A DNA stretch of 64,000 nucleotides from Roseivivax marinus (GCF_900109705.1 NZ_FOAI01000004.1:124001-188000); one strand, 5' to 3'. Shown: positions 46,211 to 56,367, numbered from the stretch's first letter. A program made the numbers and translations. Notes: generated from the sequence alone by a model not told the origin.

Positions 46211-47155
46211 ATGACCGCTGATACCGACACTTTCACCTTTCCCGACACCGCCGGCCGCGTGAGCCGCGACCGCGACCTTTCCGGCCTGACGTGGTTGCGT
46301 GTCGGCGGCCCGGCCGACTGGTTCTACCAGCCCGCCGACCCGGAGGACCTCGCCGCGACGCTCGCCGCGCTCGACCCGGAGGTCGAGGTGTTCCCGATGG
46401 GCGTCGGCTCGAACCTGATCGTGCGCGATGGCGGTCTGCGGGGCGTGGTGATCCGGCTGGGCCGGGGCTTCAACGGGATCGAGGTCGACGGCACGCGGGT
46501 GACCGCCGGGGCCGCCGCGCTCGACGCTCACGTGGCGCGCAAGGCGGCGGAGGCGGGCGTCGACCTGACATTTCTGCGGACCATTCCCGGCGCCATCGGT
46601 GGCGCGGTGCGGATGAACGCGGGCTGTTACGGGACATATGTCGCAGACCGCTTCGTGTCCGCGCGGGCGGTGACCCGTGACGGACGCATAGTCACGCTGG
46701 GCCCCGACGACCTGAACTTCCGCTATCGCCAGACAGACCTCGCCCCCGGCGCGGTGCTGATCGAAGCCACCTTCGAGGGTCCCGAGGGCAACCCCGAGGA
46801 ACTGGCGGCGCGGATGGAAGAGCAGCTCGCCAAGCGCGACGCCACCCAGCCCACCAAGGAGCGCACCGCCGGCTCGACCTTCCGCAACCCGGCCGGTCAT
46901 TCCTCGACGGGGCAGGCCGACGATACGCACGAGATGAAGGCCTGGACGCTGATCGACGGGGCCGGACTGCGCGGCGCGCGCCGTGGCGGAGCACAGATGT
47001 CCGAGAAGCATTCGAACTTCCTCATCAACACCGGCGAGGCCAGCGCGGCGGACCTCGAGGATCTTGGTGAAGATGTGCGAAAAAAGGTTTTTCAATCCAG
47101 TGGAATAACGCTACATTGGGAAGTAATGCGGATCGGCGAACGATCCCGCGACTGA
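46211..47155 (+). CDS. murB: UDP-N-acetylenolpyruvylglucosamine reductase
   Basis: FAD/NADPH enzyme (314 residues) producing UDP-MurNAc. [15 protein letters not shown] and [18 protein letters not shown] form the FAD-binding part; [17 protein letters not shown] carries the reductase loop, and [12 protein letters not shown] the catalytic-type Ser, near the C-terminal [14 protein letters not shown]. Type II form. Start at 46211 follows GGAGG. Confidence 0.96.
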   Translation: MTADTDTFTFPDTAGRVSRDRDLSGLTWLRVGGPADWFYQPADPEDLAATLAALDPEVEVFPMGVGSNLIVRDGGLRGVVIRLGRGFNGIEVDGTRVTAGAAALDAHVARKAAEAGVDLTFLRTIPGAIGGAVRMNAGCYGTYVADRFVSARAVTRDGRIVTLGPDDLNFRYRQTDLAPGAVLIEATFEGPEGNPEELAARMEEQLAKRDATQPTKERTAGSTFRNPAGHSSTGQADDTHEMKAWTLIDGAGLRGARRGGAQMSEKHSNFLINTGEASAADLEDLGEDVRKKVFQSSGITLHWEVMRIGERSRD

Positions 47156-47294
47156 GGGTGGATGCACGGACGTGCACCTGACCAAACCACCCCGGGCAGA
47201 TCACGCGACCACAGGCAGGTTGCACAGAAAACGATAATCCGACCCCGGACGCCGAAACTGGCGACGGAGGGACGGGGCACGAGGCGATTTGGGT

Positions 47295-48209
47295 ATGTCG
47301 AGCAGGACAAACCCGAAAGTGGCGGTATTGATGGGCGGACTCTCGGCCGAGCGGGAGGTGTCCCTGTCGACCGGGCGCGAATGCGCAGCTGCTTTGCGGG
47401 ACGAAGGCTTTGAAGTGATCGAGGTCGACTGCGGTCGCGACCTGGGCGCCCGACTGCTCGAGATTTCCCCCGACATCTGTTTCAACGCTTTGCACGGCTC
47501 TCCGGGCGAGGACGGCACGGTGCAGGGGCTGCTCGAGTGGATGGGCTTGCCCTATACCCACTCCGGCCTGTTCGCGTCGGCTCTCGCGATGGACAAGGAG
47601 CGTTCGAAGGCGGCCTACCGCGCGGCGGGGCTGCCCGTGGCCGAAAGCCGGCTTGCCTCCAAGGCCGATGTCATGGCGGGGCACGTCCTGTCGCCCCCCT
47701 ACGTGGTCAAGCCCTACAACGAGGGCTCTTCGGTGGGCGTCTACCTCGTCCACGACGCGGCGAACGGCCCGCCGGCCCTGTCCGACGAGATGCCCGACAC
47801 GGTGATGGTCGAGGCCTTCGTGCCCGGTCGAGAGCTGACCGCGACCGTCCTCGGTGACCGCACCCTGACCGTGACCGACATCGTCACCGACGGCTGGTAC
47901 GACTACGACGCCAAGTACAAGCCCGGCGGCTCGCGGCACGTGGTGCCCGCCGACCTGCCGGCCGAGATTTTCGATGCCTGCATGGACTACGCGCTGCGCG
48001 CGCACCGCGCGCTGGGGTGCCGGGGCATCAGCCGCACCGATTTCCGCTGGGACGAGGCGCGGGGGCTGGACGGGCTCTATCTTCTCGAGACCAACACCCA
48101 GCCGGGGATGACGCCCACCTCGCTGTCGCCCGAGCAGGGCGAAACCGTGGGCGTGCCGTTCGGCGCAATGTGCCGGATGCTGGTGGAGGACGCCTCGTGC
48201 AACAGGTGA
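47295..48209 (+). CDS. ddl: D-alanine-D-alanine ligase
   Basis: ATP-grasp enzyme (304 residues) making the D-Ala-D-Ala dipeptide. VLMGGLSAEREVSLSTG near the start, GSPGEDGTVQGLLEWMGLPYTHSG, YVVKPYNEGSSVGV, and LLETNTQPGMTPTSLSPEQG with the metal-binding Glu and Asn. Start chosen at ATG 47295; a TTG two codons upstream is possible. 139-base gap from murB contains a TGCAC-GGAC-GTGCA palindrome (47163-47176). Stop overlaps ftsQ. Confidence 0.95.
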   Translation: MSSRTNPKVAVLMGGLSAEREVSLSTGRECAAALRDEGFEVIEVDCGRDLGARLLEISPDICFNALHGSPGEDGTVQGLLEWMGLPYTHSGLFASALAMDKERSKAAYRAAGLPVAESRLASKADVMAGHVLSPPYVVKPYNEGSSVGVYLVHDAANGPPALSDEMPDTVMVEAFVPGRELTATVLGDRTLTVTDIVTDGWYDYDAKYKPGGSRHVVPADLPAEIFDACMDYALRAHRALGCRGISRTDFRWDEARGLDGLYLLETNTQPGMTPTSLSPEQGETVGVPFGAMCRMLVEDASCNR

Positions 48210-49066
48210 GCCGCAACGATCCGGCGCCGTCGCGCCTGCGCTACCGCATCCAGCGGATGATGCTCACGCCGGTCTACCGGATCCTCCTGCGTGTGGGTTT
48301 GCCGCTGGCCGTCGTCGTGGGCGGCGCGGCGCTGTGGCTGTCGTCCGAGGACAACCGCGACTGGATCGCGATGACTTACGCCGACCTCGAGGCGATGGTC
48401 CACGAACGGCCCGAGTTCATGGTCAAGCTGATGGCCGTCGACGGCGCCAGCGACGCGCTGGCCGAGCAGGTCCGTGCGCGGCTCGCCGTGAATGTGCCGG
48501 TCTCCTCTTTCGACCTCGATCTCGACGCGCTCAAGACCGCGGCGGTCGCGCTGCCGGCGGTCAAGAGCGCGCAGGTCCGGGTCCGTCAGGGCGGCGTGCT
48601 TCAGGTCGAGGTGGTCGAGCGGGTTCCGGCGGTGCTCTGGCGCGACGGGGGCGAGCTGCGGCTCGTGGATGACGAGGGCGTCACCGTGGGCAGCGCCGCC
48701 ACGCGCGGGGCGCATCCAGACCTTGCGGTGGTGGTGGGCGACGGCGCCGATCGCGCGGTGTCCGAGGCGATGGCGCTGATGGAGGCCGCGGGGCCGATCA
48801 AGAAGCGGCTGCGTGGCCTCGTCCGCCAGGGCGAGCGGCGCTGGGACGTGGTTCTCGACCGCGGCCAGACGATCATGCTGCCCGAGACGGGCGCGGTGCG
48901 GGCGCTGGAGCGCGCCATCGCCATGGACGACGCGGTGGATCTGCTCGGACGCGATCTGGTGACGGTCGACCTGCGGCTGCCGCGCCGCCCGACGCTGCGG
49001 ATGACGGATTACGCGCTGGAAGAACTCTGGCGGATCAAGGAAATACAGGCGGGGGACACGCACTGA
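48197..49066 (+). CDS. ftsQ: Divisome protein FtsQ
   Basis: Bitopic inner-membrane division protein (289 residues). One helix at about 34-52 (VGLPLAVVVGGAALWLS), then a periplasmic POTRA domain (VDGASDALAEQVRARLAVNVPVSSFDLD) and the FtsQ beta domain (AQVRVRQGGVLQVEVVERVPAVLWRDGGELRLVDDEG). Start GTG at 48197 is 8 bases after GGAGG (48185-48189) and overlaps ddl by 13 bases; GTG 48206 is an alternative. ftsA starts one base after its stop. Confidence 0.9.
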   Translation: MQQVSRNDPAPSRLRYRIQRMMLTPVYRILLRVGLPLAVVVGGAALWLSSEDNRDWIAMTYADLEAMVHERPEFMVKLMAVDGASDALAEQVRARLAVNVPVSSFDLDLDALKTAAVALPAVKSAQVRVRQGGVLQVEVVERVPAVLWRDGGELRLVDDEGVTVGSAATRGAHPDLAVVVGDGADRAVSEAMALMEAAGPIKKRLRGLVRQGERRWDVVLDRGQTIMLPETGAVRALERAIAMDDAVDLLGRDLVTVDLRLPRRPTLRMTDYALEELWRIKEIQAGDTH

Positions 49067-49067
49067 G

Positions 49068-50402
49068 ATGATCGAGCTCTATGAATCCCAGCGGGCGATG
49101 CGCAACATGCGCCGGGCCGCCATGCAGCGCGGTGTCGTGGCGATCCTCGACGTCGGCAGCTCCAAGATCGCCTGCCTGATCCTGCGCTTCGACGGCAACG
49201 ACCGCGTGGGCGACGGCGACGGCGTGGGCAGCCTTGCCGGGCAGTCGGGCTTCCGGGTGATCGGCGCCGCGACCACCCGTTCGCGGGGCGTCCGCTTCGG
49301 CGAGGTCAACGCCATGCAGGAGACCGAGCGGGCGATCCGCACCGCGGTCCAGGCGGCGCAGAAGATGGCCAACATCCGCGTCGACCACGTCATCGCGTGC
49401 TTCTCTGGCGCCGAGCCGCGCAGCTACGGTCTGACCGGCAAGGTCGCGGTGCAGGGCGCGAACGTGAGCGAGCAGGACATCGCCCGCGTTCTGTCGGCCT
49501 GCGACGTGCCGGACTTCGGCCATGACCGCGAGGTGCTGCACGCCCAGCCGGTGAACTTCGCGCTGGACCACCGCTCCGGCCTCAGTGACCCGCGCGGCCA
49601 GATCGGGCAGGAGCTTGCGACCGACATGCACATGCTGACGGTCGACGGCATGGCGATCCAGAACCTCGCGCATTGTGTGAAGCGCTGCGACCTCGAACTC
49701 GCCGGCCTCGCCTCCTCGGCCTATGCCAGCGGCATCGCCTCGCTGGTGGAAGACGAGCAGGAGCTGGGCGCGGCCTGCATCGACATCGGTGGCGGCGCGA
49801 CCGGCGTGTCGATCTTCATGAAGAAGCACATGATCTACGCCGACGCGGTGAAGATGGGCGGCGATCACGTTACCGGCGACATCTCGATGGGCCTTCAGGT
49901 GCCGATGGCGACCGCCGAGCGGATCAAGACCTTCTACGGCGGCGTCGTGGCCACCGGGATGGACGACCGCGAGATGATCGAGACCGGCGGCGACACCGGC
50001 GACTGGGAACACGACCGCCGGACCGTCAGCCGCGCCGAGCTGATCGGCATCATGCGCCCGCGGGTCGAGGAAATCCTCGAGGAGGTCCGCGCCCGTCTCG
50101 ACGCGGCCGGGTTCGAGTACCTGCCCTCGCAGCAGATCGTCCTCACGGGTGGGGCCAGCCAGATTCCCGGGCTCGACGGGCTCGCCTCCAAGATCCTCGG
50201 CCAGCAGGTCCGGCTGGGCCGTCCGATGCGCGTCCACGGCCTGCCGCAGGCTGCCACGGGGCCGGGATTCGCCAGCGCCGTGGGTCTCTGCCTGTTCGCC
50301 GCGCACCCCCAGGACGAGTGGTGGGACTTCGAGATTCCGGTCGATCGCCTCAGCGGCAAGACGCTGCAGAAGGCTGTCAGATGGTTCAAGGACAATTGGT
50401 GA
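49068..50402 (+). CDS. ftsA: Cell division ATPase FtsA
   Basis: Actin-like membrane tether for FtsZ (444 residues). VVAILDVGSSKIACLIL is the phosphate-1 motif, GRGVRFGEVNAMQETERA-type sequence leads the 1C region, AACIDIGGGATGVSIFM is phosphate-2, and IVLTGGASQIPGLDGLASKIL the adenosine motif. The C-terminal KTLQKAVRWFKDNW is the amphipathic membrane-targeting helix. Length typical. Confidence 0.96.
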   Translation: MIELYESQRAMRNMRRAAMQRGVVAILDVGSSKIACLILRFDGNDRVGDGDGVGSLAGQSGFRVIGAATTRSRGVRFGEVNAMQETERAIRTAVQAAQKMANIRVDHVIACFSGAEPRSYGLTGKVAVQGANVSEQDIARVLSACDVPDFGHDREVLHAQPVNFALDHRSGLSDPRGQIGQELATDMHMLTVDGMAIQNLAHCVKRCDLELAGLASSAYASGIASLVEDEQELGAACIDIGGGATGVSIFMKKHMIYADAVKMGGDHVTGDISMGLQVPMATAERIKTFYGGVVATGMDDREMIETGGDTGDWEHDRRTVSRAELIGIMRPRVEEILEEVRARLDAAGFEYLPSQQIVLTGGASQIPGLDGLASKILGQQVRLGRPMRVHGLPQAATGPGFASAVGLCLFAAHPQDEWWDFEIPVDRLSGKTLQKAVRWFKDNW

Positions 50403-50486
50403 GCCCAAAACTTGGGAACAGATCCGAAACTCGGCGGATTCGGGCCGAGAATCGGCCAGATTTGGTATGGATTTCCGGTTTTTTGC

Positions 50487-50515
50487 GTGACGTAGAGGCG
50501 CAGGACCGCTAGAAT
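50487..50515 (+). promoter_or_regulatory. Possible ftsZ promoter
   Basis: GTGACG (50487-50492), a 17-base spacer, and TAGAAT (50510-50515) fit a sigma-70 layout 65 bases before ftsZ, in the 177-base gap after ftsA. Chance match cannot be excluded. Confidence 0.4.
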
Positions 50516-50579
50516 CGGGGCAATTGGTAAAAAACCCGGGGCGCTCGACCGCCCTGAAGGACAAGCAGGCGGAAAAGCG

Positions 50580-52277
50580 ATGACATTGAACCTCTCGGTG
50601 CCCGGACACGACGAACTCAAGCCGCGGATCACGGTCTTCGGCGTCGGAGGGGCAGGCGGCAACGCCGTCAACAACATGATCGAGAAGGCGCTGGACGGCG
50701 TCGATTTCGTGGTTGCGAACACCGACGCGCAGGCGCTTCAGCAGTCCCTGTCGGACGATCGGATCCAGCTCGGCGTGAAAGTGACCGAGGGACTGGGCGC
50801 CGGCGCACGGGCGACCGTGGGCGCCGCGGCGGCCGAGGAATCGATCGAACAGATCGTCGACCACCTCGCCGGTGCGCACATGTGCTTCATCACCGCCGGC
50901 ATGGGCGGCGGCACTGGCACCGGCGCCGCGCCGATCATCGCACAGGCCGCGCGTGAGCTCGGCGTGCTGACCGTGGGCGTGGTGACCAAGCCGTTCCAGT
51001 TCGAAGGCGTGAAGCGGATGCGCCAGGCCGAGGATGGCGTCGAGGCCCTCCAGAAGGTCGTGGACACGCTCATCATCATTCCGAACCAGAACCTGTTCCG
51101 TCTGGCGAACGAGAAGACGACCTTCACCGAGGCGTTCTCGATGGCTGACGACGTCCTCTACCAGGGCGTGAAGGGCGTGACCGACCTGATGGTCCGTCCG
51201 GGCCTCATCAACCTCGACTTCGCCGACGTCCGCGCGGTGATGGACGAGATGGGCAAGGCCATGATGGGCACCGGCGAGGCGGAGGGCGAAGAGCGCGCCA
51301 TCCAGGCCGCCGAGAAGGCCATCGCCAACCCGCTGCTGGACGAGATCAGCCTCAAGGGCGCCAAGGGCGTGCTCATCAACATCACCGGCGGCCACGACCT
51401 GACCCTGTTCGAACTGGACGAGGCGGCGAACCGGATCCGCGAAGAGGTCGACTCCGACGCCAACATCATCGTCGGTTCGACCCTCGACGACAGCATGGAA
51501 GGCCGGATGCGTGTTTCGGTCGTCGCGACCGGCATCGACGCCACCGATGTGAACACCGAGATCCCGGTCCCGCGCCGCAGCCTGCGCGAGCCGCTCAAGC
51601 AGAACGTCCAAGCCGAGGACGTCGCACACGCGGCACCGCGTCCCGCCGCGGACGCGCCGCGCGCCACCCCGGTCGCCGCGCAGGCCCCCGCCGCGCGCAG
51701 CGCCCAGCAGGAGCCGACGCTGTTCGAGGACATGAATGCCGAGCGCGCCGCGGCCGAGGACGAGATGGAAGCCATCTTCGAGGACGAGCCGGAAACCGGC
51801 GAGGACGGTCTTCCGGCGCCCGCCTACCAGCCGCGCGTCGCCGAGTTCGAGCCCCGCGTCGCCGAGGTGGAGCCCGAGCCGGAAGAGGCGCCCGAGGCCT
51901 ACGTCGCGCCGCGTGCCCCGGCACCGGGCACCCCGTCGCCCGAGGCCCTCGCCCGGCTTCAGGCCGCCGCTGGCCGGTCGCGTCCCGAGGGTACGCCGCG
52001 CGCCCAGCAACCGCAGGCGGGCCGGGCGCAGCCGCAGCCCCAGCCGGCCCAGTCGCAGCGGGCCGCCGAGGCCGAGAAGACGCGCTTCGGGATCAACTCG
52101 CTGATCAACCGCATGACCGGCCACGGCCACGAGGGCGGAGGCCAGCAGGCCGCAGCCGCCCGTCGCCAGCCCCCGGTGGCCGCCGCTCGGCGCCCCGAGC
52201 CGGTGCAGGACGAAGAGACCGATGCGGATCAGGATCGCATCGAGATCCCGGCCTTCCTGCGGCGCCAGGCGAACTGA
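50580..52277 (+). CDS. ftsZ: Cell division GTPase FtsZ
   Basis: Tubulin-like GTPase (565 residues) forming the Z-ring. [31 protein letters not shown] (tubulin signature), and [11 protein letters not shown] are standard; the globular part ends near 315. A Pro/Ala/Gln/Glu-rich linker of about 235 residues follows, much longer than in E. coli (total 383). The final [14 protein letters not shown] is the conserved C-terminal peptide that binds FtsA. Own upstream gap with a candidate promoter and a strong terminator behind it. Confidence 0.97.
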   Translation: MTLNLSVPGHDELKPRITVFGVGGAGGNAVNNMIEKALDGVDFVVANTDAQALQQSLSDDRIQLGVKVTEGLGAGARATVGAAAAEESIEQIVDHLAGAHMCFITAGMGGGTGTGAAPIIAQAARELGVLTVGVVTKPFQFEGVKRMRQAEDGVEALQKVVDTLIIIPNQNLFRLANEKTTFTEAFSMADDVLYQGVKGVTDLMVRPGLINLDFADVRAVMDEMGKAMMGTGEAEGEERAIQAAEKAIANPLLDEISLKGAKGVLINITGGHDLTLFELDEAANRIREEVDSDANIIVGSTLDDSMEGRMRVSVVATGIDATDVNTEIPVPRRSLREPLKQNVQAEDVAHAAPRPAADAPRATPVAAQAPAARSAQQEPTLFEDMNAERAAAEDEMEAIFEDEPETGEDGLPAPAYQPRVAEFEPRVAEVEPEPEEAPEAYVAPRAPAPGTPSPEALARLQAAAGRSRPEGTPRAQQPQAGRAQPQPQPAQSQRAAEAEKTRFGINSLINRMTGHGHEGGGQQAAAARRQPPVAAARRPEPVQDEETDADQDRIEIPAFLRRQAN

Positions 52278-52302
52278 TCGAAATCCGGACGTGATCCGGT
52301 GC

Positions 52303-52334
52303 AAAAACGCCCCCTCGCAAGAGGGGGCGTTTTT
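52303..52334 (+). terminator. Strong terminator after ftsZ
   Basis: AAAAACGCCCCCTC (52303-52316) pairs perfectly with GAGGGGGCGTTTTT (52321-52334) around a GCAA tetraloop, a 14-bp stem followed by more T. Ends the ftsZ message before lpxC. Confidence 0.95.
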
Positions 52335-52514
52335 CGTTTTATATCAAGGTGATAGTGATCTGAATTTCAGGCATGTCGAAACCGGTCGGTTCTGTGACAG
52401 GTCTGTTTCATCCGGTTGCAATCTTTGATTTGAGCGAGAAGTTAACGCTCTCTACATCCTCGGTCAGACGCAGGACGCCCCACGTCCAGCCCGCGTCGAG
52501 ACTGGAGTGAGACC

Positions 52515-53435
52515 GTGCAGACCACAGTGCGAGCCCCGATCACCTTCGACGGAACCGGCCTTCATTCGGGCCGGCCGGCGCGGCTGACAATCCGCCCTGC
52601 GGGCGCCGACCACGGCGTGCGCTTCCGCCGCACGGACATCTCGCTTGGTGATACCATCGTCCCGGCGCGCTGGGATTACGTGGAACGCTCGCCGCTCTGC
52701 ACCCGCATCGTGAACGATGCCGGCGTCGCCGTGCAGACGATCGAGCACGTGATGGCCGCGCTTGCCGGCTGCGGCGTGTACAACGCGCTGATCGACATCG
52801 ACGGCCCCGAGGTTCCGATCCTCGACGGCTCCGCCGCTCCTTTCGTGCGCGGGCTCCTCGACTGCGGCTTGCGCCGCCTGCAAGCGCCGGTGCGCGCCAT
52901 CGAGATTCTGACCGCCGTGGAAGTGCAGACCGCCACCGGGTGGGCGCGCCTGTCGCCGGGCCGAGGCCTCAGCATGGGGTTCCACATCGCCTTCGACGAC
53001 GCGGCGATCGGCACCCAGGTCAAGAAGCTGGACCTCTCCAACGGAACCTTCGTGCGCGAGCTGTCGGACAGCCGCACCTTCTGCCGCCAGTCGGACGTGG
53101 ATGCGATGCACGCGCAGGGCCTCGCCCTCGGCGGCACGCTCGAGAACGCGGTGGTGGTCGACGGCGACCGCATTCTCAGCCCCGGTGGCCTGCGCCACTC
53201 GGACGAGGCGGTGCGTCACAAGATGCTCGACGCGGTGGGCGACCTCGCGCTCGCCGGTTGCCCGATTATCGGTCACTATGAGGGCCACAAGGCCGGCCAC
53301 TCGATGACGAACCTGCTGCTGCACGCGCTGTTCGAGACCGAGGGCGCGACGCGCCTTGTCGAGGTCGATGCGGGCACGCGCGCGCGTCTGCCGGGCGTGA
53401 ACATTCAGCCCGAGGAAATTCCGGCGGTCGCGTGA
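52515..53435 (+). CDS. lpxC: UDP-3-O-acyl-GlcNAc deacetylase
   Basis: Zinc deacetylase (306 residues), committed step of lipid A synthesis. GTGLHSGRPARLTIRPA opens the protein; zinc ligands are expected in TIEHVMAAL (His) and RHKMLDAVGDLALAG (His and Asp), with catalytic His in EGHKAGHSMTN. Start GTG at 52515, with GGAG upstream (52504). It has its own control region of about 180 bases after the ftsZ terminator. Confidence 0.96.
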   Translation: MQTTVRAPITFDGTGLHSGRPARLTIRPAGADHGVRFRRTDISLGDTIVPARWDYVERSPLCTRIVNDAGVAVQTIEHVMAALAGCGVYNALIDIDGPEVPILDGSAAPFVRGLLDCGLRRLQAPVRAIEILTAVEVQTATGWARLSPGRGLSMGFHIAFDDAAIGTQVKKLDLSNGTFVRELSDSRTFCRQSDVDAMHAQGLALGGTLENAVVVDGDRILSPGGLRHSDEAVRHKMLDAVGDLALAGCPIIGHYEGHKAGHSMTNLLLHALFETEGATRLVEVDAGTRARLPGVNIQPEEIPAVA

Positions 53436-53493
53436 CCTGCGCGGAGGGCGCGATCGCGTCAGCGCCCATGCGCGCCGATGTGATCCAAAGCCG

Positions 53494-53522
53494 TTTTGCC
53501 CCGGAATTTTCTGTGCTAGAGC
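53494..53522 (+). promoter_or_regulatory. Possible bamD promoter
   Basis: TTTTGC (53494-53499), 17 bases, TAGAGC (53517-53522), 53 bases before bamD. The AT-rich spacer contrasts with the surroundings. Modest match only. Confidence 0.35.
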
Positions 53523-53575
53523 CGGTGGGCAAGACGGGGCGAATGCCTCAGATGACGGACTGAGGGACATCGGGC

Positions 53576-54427
53576 ATGGCAAGCGGCAGGGTGCGGATCT
53601 CCGCGATCGGGCTTGCGCTGACAGTGGCGCTCTCGGGGTGTGGCGAACGTGAACGGCCCGGATTCGGTCCGGGCGGCGTGCCTCTCGAAAGCTTCACGGC
53701 AGAGCAGATCTACGAACGGGGCGAGTTCGAGCTGGACCGCAATCGGCCCGACGACGCGGCCGAATATTTCGGCGAGATCGAACGTCTCTATCCTTATTCG
53801 GAATGGGCCAAGCGCGCGCTGATCATGCAGGCGTTCGCGTTCCATCGCGACAAGGACTACGAGAACAGCCGCGCCGCCGCGCAGCGCTACATCGACTTCT
53901 ACCCGCTGGAGGACGATGCGGCCTATGCGCAGTACCTGCTGGCGCTGAGCTACTACGACCAGATCGAGGAAGTGGGCCGCGATCAGGGGCTGACCTTCCA
54001 GGCGCTGCAATCGCTGCGCGCGGTGATCGAGCAGTATCCCGACAGCGAATATGCCCGGTCGTCGATCCTCAAGTTCGACCTCGCCTTCGATCACCTCGCG
54101 GGCAAGGAGATGGAGATCGGGCGCTATTACCTCAAGCGCAAGCACTACGCTGCGGCGATCAACCGGTTCCGCGTGGTGGTCGAGGATTTCCAGACCACGA
54201 CGCACACCCCCGAGGCGCTGCACCGGCTGGTCGAAGCGTATCTTTCGTTGGGGCTGACGGACGAGGCGCAGACGGCGGGCGCGATCCTCGGCTACAACTA
54301 CCAGTCCACGGAATGGTACCAGGACAGCTACGCGCTGCTGACCGGGCAGGGGCTCGAGCCGCGGTCGGTCGGGGACAACTGGCTGTCGGCGATCTATCGC
54401 CAGACCATCAAAGGCGAATGGCTCTGA
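53576..54427 (+). CDS. bamD: Outer-membrane assembly lipoprotein BamD
   Basis: A 283-residue lipoprotein of the BAM complex that folds outer-membrane proteins. Lipobox LSGC (Cys about 22). TPR-like repeats follow: YERGEFELDRNRPDDAAEYFGEIERLYPYSEWAKRA, then repeats around 85-120, 120-160 and FYLKRKHYAAAINRFRVV-type near 190. Length and motifs fit the YfiO/BamD family. recN follows after 123 bases. Confidence 0.94.
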   Translation: MASGRVRISAIGLALTVALSGCGERERPGFGPGGVPLESFTAEQIYERGEFELDRNRPDDAAEYFGEIERLYPYSEWAKRALIMQAFAFHRDKDYENSRAAAQRYIDFYPLEDDAAYAQYLLALSYYDQIEEVGRDQGLTFQALQSLRAVIEQYPDSEYARSSILKFDLAFDHLAGKEMEIGRYYLKRKHYAAAINRFRVVVEDFQTTTHTPEALHRLVEAYLSLGLTDEAQTAGAILGYNYQSTEWYQDSYALLTGQGLEPRSVGDNWLSAIYRQTIKGEWL

Positions 54428-54550
54428 GGCCGGTGCGACGGGCCTCGGGCGCCTGATCCACGACGCGTCGCGGGACGAAACGTGCCGCAGCGTGGTGCGG
54501 GGGCCTCTGTCCCGTTGCAGCCGGACCGGAAACAGGCCTACATCCTGCCC

Positions 54551-56200
54551 ATGCTCCGTGCGCTCGAAATTCGCGACATCCTCATCATCGACCGGCTGGA
54601 CCTCGCTTTCCAGCCGGGTCTGAACGTGCTGACCGGCGAGACCGGCGCGGGCAAGTCGATCCTGCTCGATGCGCTCGGCTTCGTGCTGGGCTGGCGCGGC
54701 CGGGCCGAGCTGGTCCGCTCGGGCGCGGGGCAGGGAGAGGTGATCGCCGTCTTCGACCTGCCGCCGGGCCATCCCGCGCGCGAGGTGCTGGAAGAGGCCG
54801 GCCTCGACGCCGAGGAGGACGAGCTGGTCCTGCGGCGTGTGAACACCAAGGAGGGACGCAAGACCGCCTGGGTCAACGACCGGCGCGCCTCGGGCGAGGT
54901 GCTGCGCCGTCTGTCGGATACGCTGGTCGAACTGCACGGGCAGCACGACGACCGGGGCCTGCTGAACCCCAAGGGGCACCGCGCGATCCTCGATGACTAC
55001 GCCGAGACGCAGGAGGAGCGCGCCGCAGTGCGCACAGCGTGGTCCGCGCGCAGTGCGGCTGCGCGCGCGTTGGCCGAGGCGGAGGCGGCGGTTGAGGCCG
55101 CGCGGGCCGAGGAGGATTTCCTGCGCTTCGCGGTCAAGGAACTGGACGACCTGTCGCCGGAGCCGGGCGAAGAAGAGGCCCTCGACATCCAGCGCCGCCG
55201 GATGCAGGCCGCCGCCCGCATCCGAGAGGACATCGCGCGCGCCCATGCGGCGCTGACCGATGGCGCGGAACAGGCGGTGGGCGATGCTTCGCGCTGGCTG
55301 GAAGGGGCAGCGGACGGCGCCGAGGGTGCGCTCGACACCGCGCTGGCCGCAGTGGACCGCACCATGGTCGAACTGGGCGAGGCCGTGTCGGGGGTGGAAG
55401 CCTGTCTTGACGGGCTCAGCTTCGACGCGGGCGAACTGGAAGCGGCGGAGGAACGGCTGTTCGCGATCCGGGCGATGGCGCGCAAGCACCAGGTGGAGTC
55501 CGACGAGTTGCCCAAGCTGCGGGCCGAGTTGTCCGCACGGCTCGAGGCTCTGGACGCGGGCGAGGCGGGCCTCGGCGGGCTGCGCGCCACGGTCCGCGAA
55601 GCCGACGCTGCCTTCGACGCCGCGGCCGCTACGCTCAGCGCGGCGCGCGCGGCGGCGGCAGGACGTCTGGACAAGGCCGTCTCGGCCGAGCTGGCGCCGC
55701 TGAAGATGGAGCGCGCGGTCTTCCGGACCGCGATCGAGCCGGCGGAGCCCGGACCCGAGGGACGTGACGCGGTATCCTTCACCGTCGCCACCAATCCCGG
55801 CGCGCCGGCGGGCGCGATCAACAAGATCGCCTCGGGCGGGGAGCTGTCGCGCTTCCTTCTCGCGCTCAAGGTCTGCCTGGCCGAACGCGACCGTGGCGTG
55901 ACGATGATCTTCGACGAGATCGACCGCGGCGTCGGCGGCGCCACGGCGGACGCGGTGGGCCGGCGGCTCGCGCAGCTGGCCGAGGGCGGCCAGGTGCTTG
56001 TGGTCACCCACTCGCCACAGGTGGCCGCGCTCGGCGCGCATCACTGGCGGGTGGAAAAGAGCGTGGCCGACGAGGTCACCACCTCGACCGTGGTCTCGCT
56101 CGACCATGCCGCGCGCGAGGGCGAGATCGCGCGGATGCTGGCCGGCGACACGGTGACGGAAGAAGCCCGCGCGGCGGCGCGGGCTCTGCTGGCGGGCTAG
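54551..56200 (+). CDS. recN: DNA repair protein RecN
   Basis: SMC-like ATPase (549 residues) in recombinational repair of double-strand breaks. Walker A GETGAGKSIL near residue 32; a long coiled-coil from about 160 to 370 (Ala/Glu-rich); signature IASGGELSRFLLALK; Walker B TMIFDEIDRGVGG; and LVVTHSPQVAALG. Start ATG 54551 begins the conserved MLRALEIRDI; an upstream GTG would add an unrelated tail. No LexA box searched for could be confirmed. Confidence 0.95.
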   Translation: MLRALEIRDILIIDRLDLAFQPGLNVLTGETGAGKSILLDALGFVLGWRGRAELVRSGAGQGEVIAVFDLPPGHPAREVLEEAGLDAEEDELVLRRVNTKEGRKTAWVNDRRASGEVLRRLSDTLVELHGQHDDRGLLNPKGHRAILDDYAETQEERAAVRTAWSARSAAARALAEAEAAVEAARAEEDFLRFAVKELDDLSPEPGEEEALDIQRRRMQAAARIREDIARAHAALTDGAEQAVGDASRWLEGAADGAEGALDTALAAVDRTMVELGEAVSGVEACLDGLSFDAGELEAAEERLFAIRAMARKHQVESDELPKLRAELSARLEALDAGEAGLGGLRATVREADAAFDAAAATLSAARAAAAGRLDKAVSAELAPLKMERAVFRTAIEPAEPGPEGRDAVSFTVATNPGAPAGAINKIASGGELSRFLLALKVCLAERDRGVTMIFDEIDRGVGGATADAVGRRLAQLAEGGQVLVVTHSPQVAALGAHHWRVEKSVADEVTTSTVVSLDHAAREGEIARMLAGDTVTEEARAAARALLAG

Positions 56201-56257
56201 GCAAAAGAGCGGCCGGCTCCCTTCCGAGGCCTCATAATCGGGTAAAAGGACACGATT

Positions 56258-56286
56258 TTGTGGCCGCCTTGCGATTGCACTAGAAG
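56258..56286 (+). promoter_or_regulatory. Possible clcA promoter
   Basis: TTGTGG (56258-56263), 17 bases, TAGAAG (56281-56286). Transcription from it would begin near 56293, after the ATG at 56287, which is one reason to prefer the next in-frame ATG at 56368 as the chloride channel start. Confidence 0.4.
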
Positions 56287-56367
56287 ATGGGCGATCTGCG
56301 GCCGGATCGCTTGGCGCGGTCGCCCGGATCCCCTATCCCCGGGAAGACGCGACCGACCGCAGATCGA

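Noticed and set aside
49035-52304. A long open reading frame of about 1,090 codons on the minus strand over ftsA and ftsZ
   Set aside because: It is His/Arg/Gly-rich, matches no family, and overlaps two certain genes; such frames arise from GC-rich codon bias.
56287-56367. Longer start for the ClC gene at 56287
   Set aside because: The extension is Pro/Arg-rich, unlike the family, and the likely promoter would begin transcription inside it.
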